A stretch of 64,000 nt of DNA, taken from Bacteroides nordii WAL 11050 = JCM 12987 (GTDB lineage Bacteria > Bacteroidota > Bacteroidia > Bacteroidales > Bacteroidaceae). The position numbers were made by a program, and so were the translations under genes. Within the stretch, counting starts at the first letter, position 1. The number at the start of each line of letters is the position of its first letter. The stretch covers positions 1 to 64,000 of the forward strand of contig BAJA01000010.1 in NCBI GenBank assembly GCA_000613465.1, given 5' to 3'. Below, one piece after another: positions 7,964 to 16,786 of the stretch. The notes below the pieces were generated by a model. The model did no database searches. It was not told the DNA's origin and was given only the letters and a program-made list of their open reading frames with translations.

Positions 7964-9670
7964 TTATTTTCTGTAGTAAGCCAAATCGTCTTTATCGAAT
8001 TTACGAATAAAGTTGATATGTTTTTCTACTTCACTTTCAGCATAACGTACATATACTTGTACAGATGTTCCGAAAAGTTCAGCGTTCTTTGAAGCATCCT
8101 GTACGAGTAGGTGCCCCATAATGATATGAGCAGCCATTTCTACCAGGCGACGTGCGCAGAAGTCGAGTAATTCCTGGTCTTTAGCCTCTGTAATCTGAGC
8201 AACACAAGCGGCGTATTTGCTTGCCATTGTTTTCAGGCGGTTGTGCAAACCTTCCATTTCGGGAGCTACCGGCATGTTTTCATACTCTTTGATACGATTG
8301 AGGTAGGCACCGGTAGTCACGTAACGGATAGCGGCTACTACCTGCAATTGAGTGGTTCCTTCGTAGATGGAAGTGATACGTGCATCACGATAAATACGTT
8401 CGCAGGCATAATCTTTCATAAAGCCCGATCCCCCATGTATCTGGATACAGTCATAAGCATTCTGATTGGCAAATTCACTACCCATACCTTTACCCAGTGG
8501 TGTGAAGGCGTCTGCCAGTTTGGCAAAAGTCTTTTGCTCAGCACGTTCTTCCGGAGTCAGTTTACGCTCTTTGGCTATATCGTCCAATGCCTTGTAAACG
8601 TCAACGAAGCGGGCAGTCTCGTATAATAGTGTACGTGAAGCGTCCAATTTTGCTTTCATCAATGAAAGGATTTCAGCTACAGCAGGGAATTCGATAATTG
8701 CTTTACCGAATTGTTTGCGGTCCTGTGCATAAGCCAGCGCTTCATTGTAAGCAGCCTGTGAGATTCCTACAGACTGGGCAGCGATACCCAGACGTGCACC
8801 GTTCATCAGTGCCATTACGTATTTGATAAGACCTAATTTGCGGTCACCACAAAGTTCAGCCTTAGCATTTTTGTATACAAGTTCGCAGGTAGGAGATCCT
8901 TTGATACCCATCTTGTTTTCAATACGGCGAACATTCACTCCACCATTACGTTTGTCGTAGATGAACATGGATAAACCACGGCCATCATGTGTTCCTTCTT
9001 CCGAGCGAGCCAATACGAGGTGGATGTCGGAATCACCGTTGGTGATAAAACGTTTTACACCGTTCAGATACCAGCATTGGTCTTTTTCGCTGTAGGTTGC
9101 TTTTAACATTACAGCCTGCAGGTCGGAACCGGCATCCGGTTCTGTCAGGTCCATAGACATGGTTTCACCTTGGCAAACTCGGGTGATATAACGTTTCTTC
9201 TGATCTTCGTTTGCAAATTCATAGATCGTTTCAGCACAATCCTGCAATCCCCAAAGGTTCTCGAAACCGGCATCACTGCGGCTTACGATATCGGCAGCCA
9301 TGATGTACGGAGTAATTGGAAAATTCAGTCCACCGAAACGGCGTGGCATAGCCATACCCATCAATCCTGCTTTGCGGCAAGCTTCTAGGTTAGCTGCTGT
9401 ACCATTGGCATATGTTACACGGTTATTGGCACATACCGGACCTTCATGATCAACGTTTTCGGCATTGGGAGCAATGATGTCGCCACAGATTTCACCTACA
9501 ATTTCGAGCACTTTGTCATAGCTGTCCATTGCATCTTCAAAATCTATCGGAGCATAGTCGAAGTTATCTTTATCAGCGTAATTACGCTCTTTTAGCTCAA
9601 CAATTCTCTTCATCAGCGGATGGCTGAGATGATGTTTTAATTCGGGAGTATCTAAATAAAAATTGGCCAT
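7964..9670 (-). CDS. Acyl-CoA dehydrogenase family flavoprotein
   Basis: 568 residues. It has the ACAD layout: N-terminal helical domain, middle beta domain with MSMDLTEPDAGSDLQ (flavin/substrate loop), and C-terminal helices with RKQFGKAIIEF, the FAD-binding QIHGGSGFMKDYACERIYRDARI segment and IYEGTTQLQ. The catalytic Glu of many family members lies in that last motif (YEGT). An extra C-terminal helical region (about 470-568) makes it longer than the 380-residue classic forms. It is the last gene of a minus-strand run with etfB, etfA and a TonB-like gene; ETF is the usual electron acceptor, so they probably form one redox unit. The acyl substrate is not deducible. Confidence 0.9.
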   Translation of the reverse strand: MANFYLDTPELKHHLSHPLMKRIVELKERNYADKDNFDYAPIDFEDAMDSYDKVLEIVGEICGDIIAPNAENVDHEGPVCANNRVTYANGTAANLEACRKAGLMGMAMPRRFGGLNFPITPYIMAADIVSRSDAGFENLWGLQDCAETIYEFANEDQKKRYITRVCQGETMSMDLTEPDAGSDLQAVMLKATYSEKDQCWYLNGVKRFITNGDSDIHLVLARSEEGTHDGRGLSMFIYDKRNGGVNVRRIENKMGIKGSPTCELVYKNAKAELCGDRKLGLIKYVMALMNGARLGIAAQSVGISQAAYNEALAYAQDRKQFGKAIIEFPAVAEILSLMKAKLDASRTLLYETARFVDVYKALDDIAKERKLTPEERAEQKTFAKLADAFTPLGKGMGSEFANQNAYDCIQIHGGSGFMKDYACERIYRDARITSIYEGTTQLQVVAAIRYVTTGAYLNRIKEYENMPVAPEMEGLHNRLKTMASKYAACVAQITEAKDQELLDFCARRLVEMAAHIIMGHLLVQDASKNAELFGTSVQVYVRYAESEVEKHINFIRKFDKDDLAYYRK

Positions 9671-9688
9671 TTTAATAATAATTTATAA

Positions 9689-9716
9689 TAAGTAATTAGT
9701 AGTAAGTATTTAGTAG
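9689..9716. repeat. Heptamer tandem repeat upstream of the acyl-CoA dehydrogenase gene
   Basis: Units TAAGTAA, TTAGTAG, TAAGTAT and TTAGTAG occur at an exact 7-bp period. Related heptamers occur at 11672-11706, 12639-12666 and 32811-32845. A partial complement (CTACTAACTAC) follows at about 9765, so the leader RNA could fold. Confidence 0.7.
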
Positions 9717-9797
9717 TTTTAAATCGATGCAGCTATTGATATTACGTTGCCGAAAAGATTTTAGCTACTAACTACCAGATTCTAAATTCCAATTTAT

Positions 9798-10628
9798 TTA
9801 TGAAGGTAAATGAAAATTAATTGGTAATGTATAGCTGATGCGTTTGGCTTCTCCATCTATCTTGCCGGGAGTCCATGTATGAGTACGGCCGATAGCTTCG
9901 ACAATGCGCATTGCTTCTTTGTCAAGCAAAGGATCGACACCCGAAATTAATCGGGGAGCCGTCATATGCCCCTTTTCGTCAATCACAATCCGGAGAATAA
10001 CTTTTCCCTCTGTTTTGGCTCTGACAGCATCAAGCGGGTACGCTAAGTTGTCCTTTAACAGTTTGGCCAGTGCATCTATACCTCCGGGAAATTCCGGTGC
10101 TACAAAGTAAGGCTCAAACGATAATTCGTTGCCATCGGCAGCCAGAAGCTTTCCATCTGTACATTTGTCGTTCAGATATGATTCTTCTCTGCGTAGCTTC
10201 CCATCCGGATAGTATCCTACCAATTTTCCTTCCATCTTTCCATCTTTGTAAGTAATAATCAGTTTTGTATTTCCTTCCGGATAATAAGCTATGCTTTGAC
10301 CTTCCAGACGATTCTCCTTATAGATGTTTACCAGACTGTCTTTGCCATTGGCATACAAAAAAGTGCAGACTCCGTTTCTCACTCTGTTTTTCGGCTCTTT
10401 TGTGTAAGCAGAATAGTGACCTATTCCTTTAAGCCTGCCATCAAGTGTGTAGAATTCTACCTTTGTTTGCTTCTTTTTAGCTTTGGAGATCACTGCATAT
10501 TCTACAGCTTTCTCCTTGTCGGTAGTCCATTGGAAGTGTTTATCCACATAAACTATTTTTTGGGCCGAAAGCGTACTGCTACCTGTAAATAGTAGTACTG
10601 CTATGATAGTCAGAAATACACCTTTCAT
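9798..10628 (-). CDS. TonB C-terminal domain protein with MORN-like repeats
   Basis: 276 residues with a Sec signal peptide (about 1-22, ending LSAQ). The middle (about 55-165) carries MORN/YwqK-like beta-hairpin repeats such as LDGRLKGIGHYS, YPEGNTKLIITYKDG and YPDGKLRREESY. The C-terminus (about 185-276) is a TonB_C domain: APEFPGGIDALAKLLKDNLAYP, GKVILRIVIDEKG and a final TLPINF. There is no clear N-terminal membrane anchor beyond the signal peptide, unlike a classic TonB. It sits 17 bp after etfA and about 130 bp before the acyl-CoA dehydrogenase gene, so co-transcription with a cytoplasmic redox module is likely but functionally unexplained. Confidence 0.83.
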   Translation of the reverse strand: MKGVFLTIIAVLLFTGSSTLSAQKIVYVDKHFQWTTDKEKAVEYAVISKAKKKQTKVEFYTLDGRLKGIGHYSAYTKEPKNRVRNGVCTFLYANGKDSLVNIYKENRLEGQSIAYYPEGNTKLIITYKDGKMEGKLVGYYPDGKLRREESYLNDKCTDGKLLAADGNELSFEPYFVAPEFPGGIDALAKLLKDNLAYPLDAVRAKTEGKVILRIVIDEKGHMTAPRLISGVDPLLDKEAMRIVEAIGRTHTWTPGKIDGEAKRISYTLPINFHLPS

Positions 10629-10645
10629 ATTACCCCTGTTTTTGG

Positions 10646-11665
10646 CTATTTGGAATTTTGTTTATAATACTTTATCATCTTCGGCACAACCTCTTCGATA
10701 GAACCGTTGATTACATAATCGGCAATCGTATTGATCGGAGCTTCCGGATCGTTATTGATAGAGATAATAATACCGCTTTCCTGCATACCGGCAATGTGCT
10801 GGATTTGTCCGGAGATACCGCAAGCGATGTAAAGTTTCGGACGGACTGTCACACCGGTCTGACCAATTTGACGGTCGTGATCGATAAAACCTGCGTCTAC
10901 TGCAGCACGGCTGGCACCTACCTCAGCATTCAATACTTTTGCAAGATCGAACAATAAGTTGAAGTTCTCTTTAGAACCTACTCCATAGCCACCGGCGATG
11001 ATGATGGGCGAACCTTTCAGATTGTTTTTAGCTTTTTCTACATGGCGTTCAATCACTTTTACTACATAATCCGTATCGGCAACATATTTTTTTACGTCAT
11101 GACGGATTACTTCTCCTTTGTAATCAGCAGAAAGAATTGCTTTTTTCATCACACCTTCGCGAACGGTAGCCATTTGCGGACGGTGTTCGGGATTCACAAT
11201 TGTAGCTACAATGTTACCACCAAAAGCCGGACGAATCTGATACAACAGGTTTTTGTAAGTCTTTCCTTCTTTCTTATCCTCATGGTCACCGATTTCAAGT
11301 GAAGTACAATCGGCAGTAAGTCCGCTGGTCAATGCAGAAGATACACGCGGACCAAGGTCACGACCGATAACGGTAGCACCCATCAGGCAGATTTGCGGCT
11401 GCTCTTCTTTAAACAGATTTACCAGGATAGAGGTATGTGGGAGGGAAGTATAAGGGTAAAGTCCTTTACCATCAAATATGTGAAGTTTATCTACTCCGTA
11501 TGGCAGGATTTGTTTTTCAATATCTTTGAGACCGGTTCCGGCAACTACAGCTTCGAGTGCGCAATTCAATTCGTTAGCTAACGAGCGGCCTTTGGTCAGA
11601 AGTTCGAGGCTTACGTCTGCGACGATACCTTCTTCTATTTCGCAATATACAAATAAGTTATTCAT
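10646..11665 (-). CDS. etfA: Electron transfer flavoprotein alpha subunit
   Basis: 339 residues. The N-terminal ETF domain (about 1-195) begins NNLFVYCEIEEG. The C-terminal FAD-binding domain (about 205-325) has the family signature: GYGVGSKENF, GASRAAVDAGFIDHDRQIGQTG, VRPKLYIACGISGQIQHIAGM and INNDPEAPI. It pairs with EtfB, binds FAD, and passes electrons from acyl-CoA dehydrogenases. It lies downstream of etfB with a 69-bp gap that holds heptamer repeats, and 17 bp before the TonB-like gene. Confidence 0.95.
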   Translation of the reverse strand: MNNLFVYCEIEEGIVADVSLELLTKGRSLANELNCALEAVVAGTGLKDIEKQILPYGVDKLHIFDGKGLYPYTSLPHTSILVNLFKEEQPQICLMGATVIGRDLGPRVSSALTSGLTADCTSLEIGDHEDKKEGKTYKNLLYQIRPAFGGNIVATIVNPEHRPQMATVREGVMKKAILSADYKGEVIRHDVKKYVADTDYVVKVIERHVEKAKNNLKGSPIIIAGGYGVGSKENFNLLFDLAKVLNAEVGASRAAVDAGFIDHDRQIGQTGVTVRPKLYIACGISGQIQHIAGMQESGIIISINNDPEAPINTIADYVINGSIEEVVPKMIKYYKQNSK

Positions 11666-11671
11666 ATCTTT

Positions 11672-11706
11672 TAAGTAGTTAGTAGTTAGAATATAGTAGT
11701 AAGCAT
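11672..11706. repeat. Heptamer tandem repeat between etfB and etfA
   Basis: Five 7-bp units (TAAGTAG, TTAGTAG, TTAGAAT, ATAGTAG, TAAGCAT) lie immediately upstream of the etfA start codon. Same family as at 9689, 12639 and 32811. The tract lies in the leader of etfA on the minus strand. Confidence 0.7.
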
Positions 11707-11734
11707 AGGAATGCTATTACTGTATTCATACTCC

Positions 11735-12606
11735 TTAGCCAATGGTATGGTTAGCTAACAGTTCAACAATCAGATTCTCTACATCATGGTCACTGCCACT
11801 GATGGTTTTACTCTCTTTTGCCTGGAACACAATGTTCTGGATGGACTTTACTTTTGTAGGTGAACCGCTAAGACCGCACTGTGCAAGATCTCCGTTCACA
11901 TCGGCTACACTCCATTCAGCTAAATTCAGGTAGTCACGGTTGTCATACAGGTCGGTGTAATCCAGATTACCCTGCTGTTTTTCAGTTACAGTTTTGGCGT
12001 GTTTGTACTTCTGTACGAGTTTCGCATTGCGTGGGCGGCAGGGAGCTGCACTTCCGTTTACAGTGATCACAATGGGTAACGGACCTTCTACGGTTTCGAT
12101 ACCTCCGTCAATATGACGTTTCACAGTAATGCGTCCATCAGCTACTTTCAGGATTTCTTCGGCATATGTGATCTGAGTCAGACCTAATTTCTCTGCTACT
12201 TGCGGGCCTACTTGTGCAGTGTCTCCGTCAATGGCCTGACGACCGCCGATGATGATGTCACACTTACCTATTTTCTTGATGGCTGTAGCCAAAGCGTACG
12301 ATGTACCAATGTATCGGCACCGGCAAAAGCACGGTCAGTCAACAAATAACCGTTATCGGCACCACGGAAAAGTCCTTCACGAATAATATCGGCTGCACGG
12401 CCCGGTCCCATGGTAAGGATGGTAACGGTTGAGCCTGGATGGGCATCTTTCAATCGGAGAGCTTGCTCAAGAGCATTCAGATCTTCGGGGTTGAAGATGG
12501 CAGGGAGTGCCGCACGGTTAATAGTTCCGTCGGCTTTCATGGCATCTTTCCCAACGTTACGTGTGTCGGGAACTTGTTTTGCCAATACAACAATTTTCAA
12601 ACTCAT
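11735..12606 (-). pseudogene. etfB: Electron transfer flavoprotein beta subunit, frameshifted
   Basis: The N-terminal 97 residues are in one frame (start 12606, MSLKIVVLAKQVPDTRNVG; later DAHPGSTVTILTMGPGRAADIIREGLFRGAD). The rest, including CDIIIGGRQAIDGDTAQVGPQ, is in the next frame. Near 12306 the frame reads ADTLVHRTLW, while the adjacent frame reads TSYALATAIKKIGK, the expected EtfB helix. Inserting one G in the GG of TTGG restores a single 290-residue EtfB. The downstream etfA and acyl-CoA dehydrogenase genes are intact. Same error type as five other genes in the window, so a functional gene with a consensus error is likely. Confidence 0.88.
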
Positions 12607-12638
12607 GCTATTAATTTTAGTATTAGTATTTCTACAAG

Positions 12639-12666
12639 TTAGTAGCCAGTAGTCAGTAGTAAGAAT
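12639..12666. repeat. Heptamer tandem repeat upstream of etfB
   Basis: Units TTAGTAG, CCAGTAG, TCAGTAG and TAAGAAT at 7-bp period, between the etfB start and its promoter. Member of the same repeat family as at 9689 and 11672. Confidence 0.65.
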
Positions 12667-12701
12667 CTTGCTATCAAACTATCCGGTTAACTATCAGCGT
12701 G

Positions 12702-12732
12702 CAAATTTACGGAAACAGTTGGTTCTGACAAG
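12702..12732 (-). promoter_or_regulatory. Putative promoter of the etfB-etfA unit
   Basis: On the minus strand CTTG (12729-12732) is followed after 19 bp by TAAATTTG (12702-12709). This matches the Bacteroides consensus TTTG-N19-TAnnTTTG with one mismatch. It lies about 95 bp upstream of the etfB ATG; the heptamer repeats lie in the leader. Confidence 0.65.
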
Positions 12733-12823
12733 AAAACCATTAAGAAAATGCACAGGTTTAAAGTTTTTGAGCAAAAGATCAGGAGGGAGGATGTAGATTT
12801 CCGCTCTTCATTCTTTGTTAAGA

Positions 12824-13918
12824 TTAAGATAGCGAATCCAATATGTTGGGTTCCGCATAAACCACATATCCGGGATATTCCATCGCTTCATCCAGCAGTA
12901 ATAAAATAATATTGGCATGTTCTGTCACCCAAATGGCAACAGGATAACCATCTTTCTTTTGTTCAGAGAACAATTTGTCATACAGTTGCCACATCTTATC
13001 AGTTTTATCTTCATACGTTGGAGCTGAATAGAGCTTACAGAAATAATCATAAAGAACATGGTAACTTTGAGTAATGTCGTTATGAAAAAGCCTTACTTCA
13101 GCAAATGGGACAGTACCGCTAAGGCCGTATGTGGTCATTAAATCGGGACTGCTATTCAGTACATCTGCATAAGAATACCAGGCTTGAGAATCTTTAGTGA
13201 TGTCACTCCAATTATAAACCAGAAAATCTTTGTTGTCGGTGATGGAGATATCGAGCTGATGACGGAAAATTGTCTTATTGTCTTTCCATGCAGTCAGGTA
13301 AGTTTTATATTCACTGGGATACTTGAAGCAGTGTCCCCACTTCAAGGTCAGATGGCTATCCATCCAATCTTCTCCTTCTTCATGTTCAAACACTCGAAAA
13401 CTACCATTCAGACCATCTACTGTCCAAACGATTGAATCGCATATAGCAGAAAGTTCACTGGAATTGATTGACTGCGAATTTTTATTATAGAGATAAAAGT
13501 TCATCATATTAAAAATGTTTCCTTTCTGTTGCTCGACGGCAAGAAGAGGCATTGGATATTCTGTCACTTTCACCTTTATTGTAGCCGTTTGTCTCGTTTC
13601 ATGGTCGATGACTACTATGTCAGTTTCGCCTTTCTGTTTGCCTTTAATTTCTATTTTAGCTTTATAACTGCCAAATTCCCAAGTATAAAGGACGTCAATC
13701 AGGTCTGAGTTTTTAACATCTAACGTAGTGTTTTCATGGGCAGTCAGGTCTACGATAACACTGCGCCCCTGCATTACTTCGCAGGAGTTTTTAGAGAGTT
13801 CCAAATGATACTCAGGATTATTATCATCACTATTTTTGCTACAACTTGTACTAAAAACAACAAATAGAGATAGTAGTAGACTACCTAATGACAGGTTTAG
13901 TTTGTTTTTTGTTCTCAT
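12824..13918 (-). CDS. Lipoprotein of unknown function
   Basis: 364 residues from the ATG at 13918, chosen because it begins a basic-hydrophobic signal sequence (MRTKNKLNLSLGSLLLSLFV) ending in the lipobox STSC. The mature protein starts CSKNSDDNN, an Asp/Asn-rich tether usual for Bacteroides lipoproteins. Residues about 35-110 look like a BIG2-type Ig domain (LELSKNSCEVMQGRSVIVDLTAHENTTLDV). The remainder has no motif I recognise. It probably sits on the outer membrane. Neighbours give no functional hint. Confidence 0.75.
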   Translation of the reverse strand: MRTKNKLNLSLGSLLLSLFVVFSTSCSKNSDDNNPEYHLELSKNSCEVMQGRSVIVDLTAHENTTLDVKNSDLIDVLYTWEFGSYKAKIEIKGKQKGETDIVVIDHETRQTATIKVKVTEYPMPLLAVEQQKGNIFNMMNFYLYNKNSQSINSSELSAICDSIVWTVDGLNGSFRVFEHEEGEDWMDSHLTLKWGHCFKYPSEYKTYLTAWKDNKTIFRHQLDISITDNKDFLVYNWSDITKDSQAWYSYADVLNSSPDLMTTYGLSGTVPFAEVRLFHNDITQSYHVLYDYFCKLYSAPTYEDKTDKMWQLYDKLFSEQKKDGYPVAIWVTEHANIILLLLDEAMEYPGYVVYAEPNILDSLS

Positions 13919-13959
13919 GATTATATGCTCGTATATATAACGGTACAAAGTTAAGAATA

Positions 13960-14187
13960 TCAAATGAAAAAGTCTTGAAGTGATTCAATACTTTCATTCT
14001 TTCCGTAATTTTCTTCGATATGGCTAATGGTTTCGGATGTTAGCCCAGCAGGAAGAGATACTATTTCCTTTAGAGTGGTATATTGTGGTAGATTTGGGCA
14101 ACGCTGTAACGTAACAAATTGATGTCGTATCGTTTTAAGAATTGAAAGAATTTTTAGCGCGTATCTCAGTCTGCATCTTCTTCCATG
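13960..14187 (-). pseudogene. Possible C-terminal gene fragment without a start
   Basis: One minus frame is open for about 75 codons and reads like a protein tail: an ILSILKTIRHQFVTLQRCPN stretch, then LKEIVSLPAGLTSETISHIEENYG and SIESLQDFF before TGA at 13960. No start codon and no RBS are visible, and its 5' part overlaps the end of the next gene. I do not recognise the family. It may be a remnant or chance. Confidence 0.25.
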
Positions 14188-14480
14188 GTTTCAATCAAAA
14201 AACTAACCGGACGAAAGCCGTCATTGCACGATATCATGGCAGACTTTTCATTTTTCATCCAGCCATTGTATAAATTGCTGCCGCCATGTGACAAAGTCAT
14301 CACAAAAGGTGATATACTCTCCCAGGCACTATCACACATCTCTTTGGGTTTCTCCCAACCATTGGCTATAAAAACTTGTCCCTCTTTCATATCACAAGCA
14401 TGTTCCATCGGATTTTCATACTTCTCCATCAAATCTTGATAACAAGCTATTCGCATAACGGTAATCTTACATTTTTTCAT
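14166..14480 (-). CDS. Small conserved protein, TIGR04076-like
   Basis: 104 residues, cytoplasmic. It begins MKKCKITVMR and has the pattern I associate with TIGR04076 proteins: an early CKITV strand, a central EGQVFIANGW, a CDSAWESISPFVMTLSHGG helix and a closing SCNDGFRPVSFLIE. Several cysteines (4, 13, 29, 49, 84 approximately) could bind metal. Function is unknown. It lies 32 bp upstream of... rather, it follows the outer-membrane protein gene on the same strand, so the two may be co-transcribed. Confidence 0.65.
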   Translation of the reverse strand: MKKCKITVMRIACYQDLMEKYENPMEHACDMKEGQVFIANGWEKPKEMCDSAWESISPFVMTLSHGGSNLYNGWMKNEKSAMISCNDGFRPVSFLIETMEEDAD

Positions 14481-14511
14481 AATTATATTATTTGGGGAGG
14501 TTAAAGTGATA

Positions 14512-15192
14512 TTATAAACTTATTCCAAATACAAAATATACCTGGTTTTCGTGTGGATTTACTATGAACTTGCCAGAGATAGGAAGTGAGAAGCTCTTGG
14601 TGAATTTTAGTTCTTTGGTAGCTGATAAACCTATATTGACTACATTAAACTTATCAGCGTACATACCCTCCCAGGGAGTGAATCCGGCTTCGATGGCAAG
14701 GTCAACTCCCTTTACATTAAAAGGGTAGGAGAGTTCGCAATAACTGGACCATGCCCGTTTATCGTTTTCACGATAATCATTACCGGCAAAAGTAGTGTAC
14801 CAGGCAGCAGTCAGAGGAAATCTTTCACTGATAGTATATGCTGCTCCAAATTCAAACGTATGGCCACTGCTGTGTGCCGAATAGTTGAAATAGTCAAAGG
14901 GCTCTTCTTCGCTTTGTTCGAAATAATTGGTAACGCTCAGAGTGAATCCTTTAAATTCGTATTCTAATGTAAGGTCTATCTCGTTGTTTTCATTGCGAAA
15001 TTCAGTAGATCCCCATGCCGAAAGAGTGAAATCTCCCAGACTTACTCCTAAGGTAGGCTGTACGGAGGCATTACCGCATTTCATACCTCGCCATATATAA
15101 TTGCTAACGAAGTCGGCATTGACAAAAACTTCTTGTGCCTGCATTATGAAAGGGCAAAGGAGTAATAATATAAATATGATTCGTTTTTTCAT
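14512..15192 (-). CDS. Outer-membrane beta-barrel protein, TorF-like putative porin
   Basis: 226 residues from the ATG at 15192, chosen because it opens a signal peptide (MKKRIIFILLLLCPFIMQAQ). The mature protein starts EVFVNADFVSNYIWRGMKCG, the NYIWRG motif of the TorF/Gcw_chp family. Alternating hydrophobic strands run to a C-terminal YFVFGISL ending typical of barrel proteins. Role in transport is unproven. A TIGR04076-like gene follows 31 bp downstream on the same strand. Confidence 0.75.
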   Translation of the reverse strand: MKKRIIFILLLLCPFIMQAQEVFVNADFVSNYIWRGMKCGNASVQPTLGVSLGDFTLSAWGSTEFRNENNEIDLTLEYEFKGFTLSVTNYFEQSEEEPFDYFNYSAHSSGHTFEFGAAYTISERFPLTAAWYTTFAGNDYRENDKRAWSSYCELSYPFNVKGVDLAIEAGFTPWEGMYADKFNVVNIGLSATKELKFTKSFSLPISGKFIVNPHENQVYFVFGISL

Positions 15193-15216
15193 CCTGTTGG
15201 TTGTTTTTTTAAGTTG

Positions 15217-15224
15217 CAAAGATA
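15217..15224 (-). promoter_or_regulatory. Putative -7 element for the TorF-like gene
   Basis: On the minus strand the sequence is TATCTTTG (TAnnTTTG consensus), about 25 bp upstream of the ATG. A TTTT lies 19 bp further upstream, one mismatch from TTTG. Confidence 0.5.
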
Positions 15225-15364
15225 ATGCAAAGATTGATTGGATAAAAAAGATTCTTTTACTTCATTTTAAACTTAGTATTTTAACTACTATTTAAAATGC
15301 ATATTAACGGTGTATTAAAATGCATAGTTTGGACTAATAAAGTACGTACTTTTTTATCCCTTGA

Positions 15365-15568
15365 TTATCAGGTGTTTCTGGACTTTATAAAAAGAAAAAA
15401 CGGCAACTCGCAAAATTGTTTATGCGGGTACACCGTTCTTATATTGTTACTCTCTGCAAAATTGCAGAAATTTCCCGTTTGCGTATCATCTTTGATAGGA
15501 ATACCTACATTCCGGTAGGTGAAAGCTATAAAGAGCGTTTTACGGAGTATATTGAAAAACTAATGTAG
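15365..15568 (+). pseudogene. LytTR response-regulator remnant (C-terminus only)
   Basis: A 67-codon open stretch following a TGA. Its last 50 residues match the end of a LytTR DNA-binding domain: FMRVHRSYIVTLCKIAEI, then RLRIIFDRNTYIPVGESYKE and RFTEYIEKLM before TAG. The diagnostic LytTR piece is F-R-x-H-R-S-Y-I-V followed by the IPVGxSY strand. No receiver domain, no LytTR N-terminal half and no start codon lie upstream. This is what is left of a LytR/AlgR-type regulator. It ends 3 bp before the C1B peptidase stop codon on the other strand. Confidence 0.72.
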
Positions 15569-15571
15569 TTC

Positions 15572-16756
15572 TTATTTGATACCTAACTTTTTCGCAATTT
15601 CTTTGGGAAGAGCATCTTTGTGCACCAGAATATTCATTGTCTTGTAAGCAACGAATGCTTTGGAAGCATACCATATTCCGTCGTATTTACCGCTTGGGCC
15701 CCAAGAGTTCTTTACCATAAAGTACTCTTTGCCATTCTGATCTTTGGCAATACCGTAGATTACCATACCATGGTCATCTGTTGTTTCCCAGTTATCAAAT
15801 GCTTGTTGACGCATCTCCTGAGTTACATTCATTTCCGGCAAAGGACGTGCAGTCAGTTCCTTACGCTTATCGGCGGCAGTAAGTCCTGTCCAGCGAGCCA
15901 TATCAGAACCTGTCAGCTCAGCGCCTTTTGCTGCATCCGGCATAACGGCGATACCATCACGGGTAAAACCTTGTTCGCTCACATCACTTCCCCATGCAAA
16001 AGTATACCCTTTCTTTACTGCATTATCCATTACTGCCATAAATTCATCCAACGGAAGGTTCCATGATAAACCATTGCGCCAATTGTCCTGAATTTCGATA
16101 GAGAACTGGCTATAGAAAGGATGGTGTGTATATGAAGTCAAAGATACATAGTCATCCGGATTTATACCTAATGATTGTGCAAAAGTCTGCGGAGTGTATT
16201 CTTTTCCTTTATAAGTAAACTTTTCCGGACACTGTCCCAGGTATGTATCATAGATGGCACTGATACCTTTTTGCCATACTGGAGTCAGTTTGGTTAGTTT
16301 TCCCTTGGCAATAGCATCTACATAAGCACCTGCTACGGCATCCAGCTCATTGTGTACCGGCAGTGAGTCGCCATACATAATTCCCGGCATAGCTTCTTGT
16401 GGTACAAGGCCGTAATTCTTCAGACAGTACATGATATCATAGAAACTACCGCCTGGTGAAAAAGAACTGTCACCATGATAACGAACATAATTGCGTGCAC
16501 GGTCTACCATTGTATGATGAACCACGAACATTTCAGAGAAATCATATTCTCCTTTGCCCATCCGGAGCAATTCTGATTCAAGAAAACCGAGGGCAGAGAA
16601 GCTCCAACACGTACTCGAACGGTTTTGATTTTTGATAGATGTAATCGGATTTTCTTTAACTGTAGTGAAAACGAAGCCTTCTTCTTTTGTGTCCTGAGCT
16701 TTCATGCTCATACTGCAAATACAGAGTGCTGCCGCAACAAGAATTGTCTTTTTCAT
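15572..16756 (-). CDS. Secreted C1B cysteine peptidase (bleomycin hydrolase-like)
   Basis: 394 residues from the ATG at 16756, chosen because it opens a signal peptide (MKKTILVAAALCICSMSMKAQ); the longer frame upstream lacks any signal. Papain-fold residues of the C1B family: the active-site cysteine in SSTCWSFSALGFLESE, the histidine in DDHGMVIYG, and the asparagine in MVKNSWGPSGKYDG. Bleomycin hydrolases are cytoplasmic elsewhere, but Bacteroides versions carry signal peptides and are probably periplasmic or exported aminopeptidases. A TATCTTTG -7 element lies just upstream. Confidence 0.9.
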   Translation of the reverse strand: MKKTILVAAALCICSMSMKAQDTKEEGFVFTTVKENPITSIKNQNRSSTCWSFSALGFLESELLRMGKGEYDFSEMFVVHHTMVDRARNYVRYHGDSSFSPGGSFYDIMYCLKNYGLVPQEAMPGIMYGDSLPVHNELDAVAGAYVDAIAKGKLTKLTPVWQKGISAIYDTYLGQCPEKFTYKGKEYTPQTFAQSLGINPDDYVSLTSYTHHPFYSQFSIEIQDNWRNGLSWNLPLDEFMAVMDNAVKKGYTFAWGSDVSEQGFTRDGIAVMPDAAKGAELTGSDMARWTGLTAADKRKELTARPLPEMNVTQEMRQQAFDNWETTDDHGMVIYGIAKDQNGKEYFMVKNSWGPSGKYDGIWYASKAFVAYKTMNILVHKDALPKEIAKKLGIK

Positions 16757-16786
16757 TATTATGTTGTTTTTATTATATTTATGCGA

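Noticed and set aside
15297..15518. 73-residue plus-strand ORF
   Set aside because: It overlaps the LytTR remnant in another frame. The remnant frame has clear domain similarity, this one does not.
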